From Actinomycetes bacterium (lineage in GTDB: Bacteria; Actinomycetota; Thermoleophilia; Solirubrobacterales; 70-9), in NCBI GenBank assembly GCA_016861045.1, contig BOKP01000004.1, forward strand, positions 124,001 to 188,000: DNA of 64,000 nucleotides, written 5' to 3'. The position numbers and the translations under genes were made by a program. Under the pieces are notes generated by a model that was not told where the DNA came from, ran no database searches, and saw only the letters and a list, made by a program, of their open reading frames with translations. Positions 63,601-64,000 of the stretch are shown one piece after another. Position 1 is the first letter of the stretch, and each line of letters opens with the position of its first letter.

Positions 63601-64000
63601 ATGCGAAGCTGTCCGATCGGCTCCCGAGGCCTGATCGTGCTCCTCAGCGCCGCGATCGCGGTGATCGCGACGATCGGCGCGCTCGGCTCGGCCGGCGAGA
63701 CGGACCGGTCGGGCGAGTCGGGCGAGGCCTCGTCCGGCGCCGCGATCACGGAGGCTCCGACGCGGGGACGCGACGCAGATCGCCGGCGGCCCGGTCGCGC
63801 TCATCGCGCCGCCGCCCGCCGGCACGCCCGGATCGCCCGTGCGGGCCGGTGGGCCGCGGGCCGCGACGGGCGCGTCGCTTTCGCGATCGCCGGTCCCGAC
63901 GGGGAGGTCCGCGGTCGCAACGAGCATGAGCCGTTCGAGGCGGCGAGCGTCGTCAAGGCGCTGATCCTCGCCGCCGAGCTGCAGCGCGTCGCCGACGACG
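63601..64000 (+). CDS. Beta-lactamase-fold serine hydrolase (start only, cut by window end)
   Basis: The open frame from ATG 63601 to the window end gives 133 residues. It begins with a signal peptide (GLIVLLSAAIAVIATIGALG) and a disordered arginine/alanine-rich region, then RVAFAIAGPDGEVRGRNEHE and ASVVKALILAAEL. The SVVK matches the SxxK nucleophile motif of class A beta-lactamase-like hydrolases and D-Ala-D-Ala peptidases. Whether it hydrolyses beta-lactams cannot be judged from this part. Confidence 0.7.
   Translation, partial: MRSCPIGSRGLIVLLSAAIAVIATIGALGSAGETDRSGESGEASSGAAITEAPTRGRDADRRRPGRAHRAAARRHARIARAGRWAAGRDGRVAFAIAGPDGEVRGRNEHEPFEAASVVKALILAAELQRVADD

Overview
The window is a very GC-rich (roughly three-quarters G+C), gene-dense chromosomal segment. 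I read it as an actinobacterium, most likely class Thermoleophilia (Solirubrobacterales-like). The reasons are the composition, frequent GTG/TTG starts, constant 4-base stop/start overlaps (ATGA, GTGA), a small-type PurL with separate PurS and PurQ, a wax-ester-synthase family acyltransferase and a ThiS-ThiG fusion. This placement is an inference; no rRNA is present. Start sites were chosen by family length, visible motifs and overlap with the upstream stop.

Layout. 0-5.9 kb (+): M28-type peptidase, GT2 glycosyltransferase, methyltransferase, lipid-linked-sugar flippase and ABC1 kinase in one coupled run. 5.8-14.2 kb (-): lipB, two small envelope/lipid-type proteins, pyruvate dehydrogenase E1-alpha/E1-beta/E2, a VOC protein, a DsbA/HCCA-isomerase protein and lpd (E3), so most of the lipoate-dependent PDH system lies together. 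14.3-18.5 kb: thiamine genes, thiE on the minus strand and a TPP riboswitch-thiO-thiSG-phosphatase run on the plus strand. 18.5-20 kb: an HNH remnant overlapping a tRNA-Lys, a PhzF-like protein and a YdeI-like protein.

20-53.2 kb holds a purine operon broken into pieces, all on the minus strand. In transcription order it runs purD-purE-purB-purC-purS-purQ, then a 17-kb break, then purL, a GH31 hydrolase and an RHH/ParE toxin-antitoxin pair, then purF-purN-purH. purM and purK are not in the window. The break (29.3-46.2 kb) is a surface-glycan island: seven sulfotransferase genes with eight domains, including one tandem two-domain protein, four related GT-B glycosyltransferases, a second flippase with an acidic loop, an O-methyltransferase, a small-protein/nucleotidyltransferase pair and a decayed histidine kinase. 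An eighth sulfotransferase gene lies between purS and purC, and a fifth related glycosyltransferase lies at 54.3 kb. Together these suggest assembly, sulfation and export of a sulfated glycan or glycolipid; the product itself cannot be read from sequence.

53.2-64 kb: GYD protein, methyltransferase, glycosyltransferase, saccharopine-dehydrogenase-like reductase, clpB with a near-consensus promoter that predicts a leaderless message, a WS/DGAT acyltransferase, a flavoprotein oxidoreductase, an MscS channel and the start of a beta-lactamase-fold serine hydrolase.

The most unusual signal is not a gene. It is a dispersed family of about 37-41-bp hairpins that share a core (like CTCCGCTTCGCGTCCG) but carry different, self-complementary arms. 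Four copies sit at the same place inside four paralogous glycosyltransferase genes, in more than one reading frame. One lies at the start of the DsbA-like gene, and two more divergent relatives lie between purine genes. Two of the glycosyltransferase copies are part of a nearly identical 139-bp in-frame insertion. Decayed genes (histidine kinase, Doc toxin, HNH) sit at the edges of the purine fragments and fit repeated insertion and loss there.
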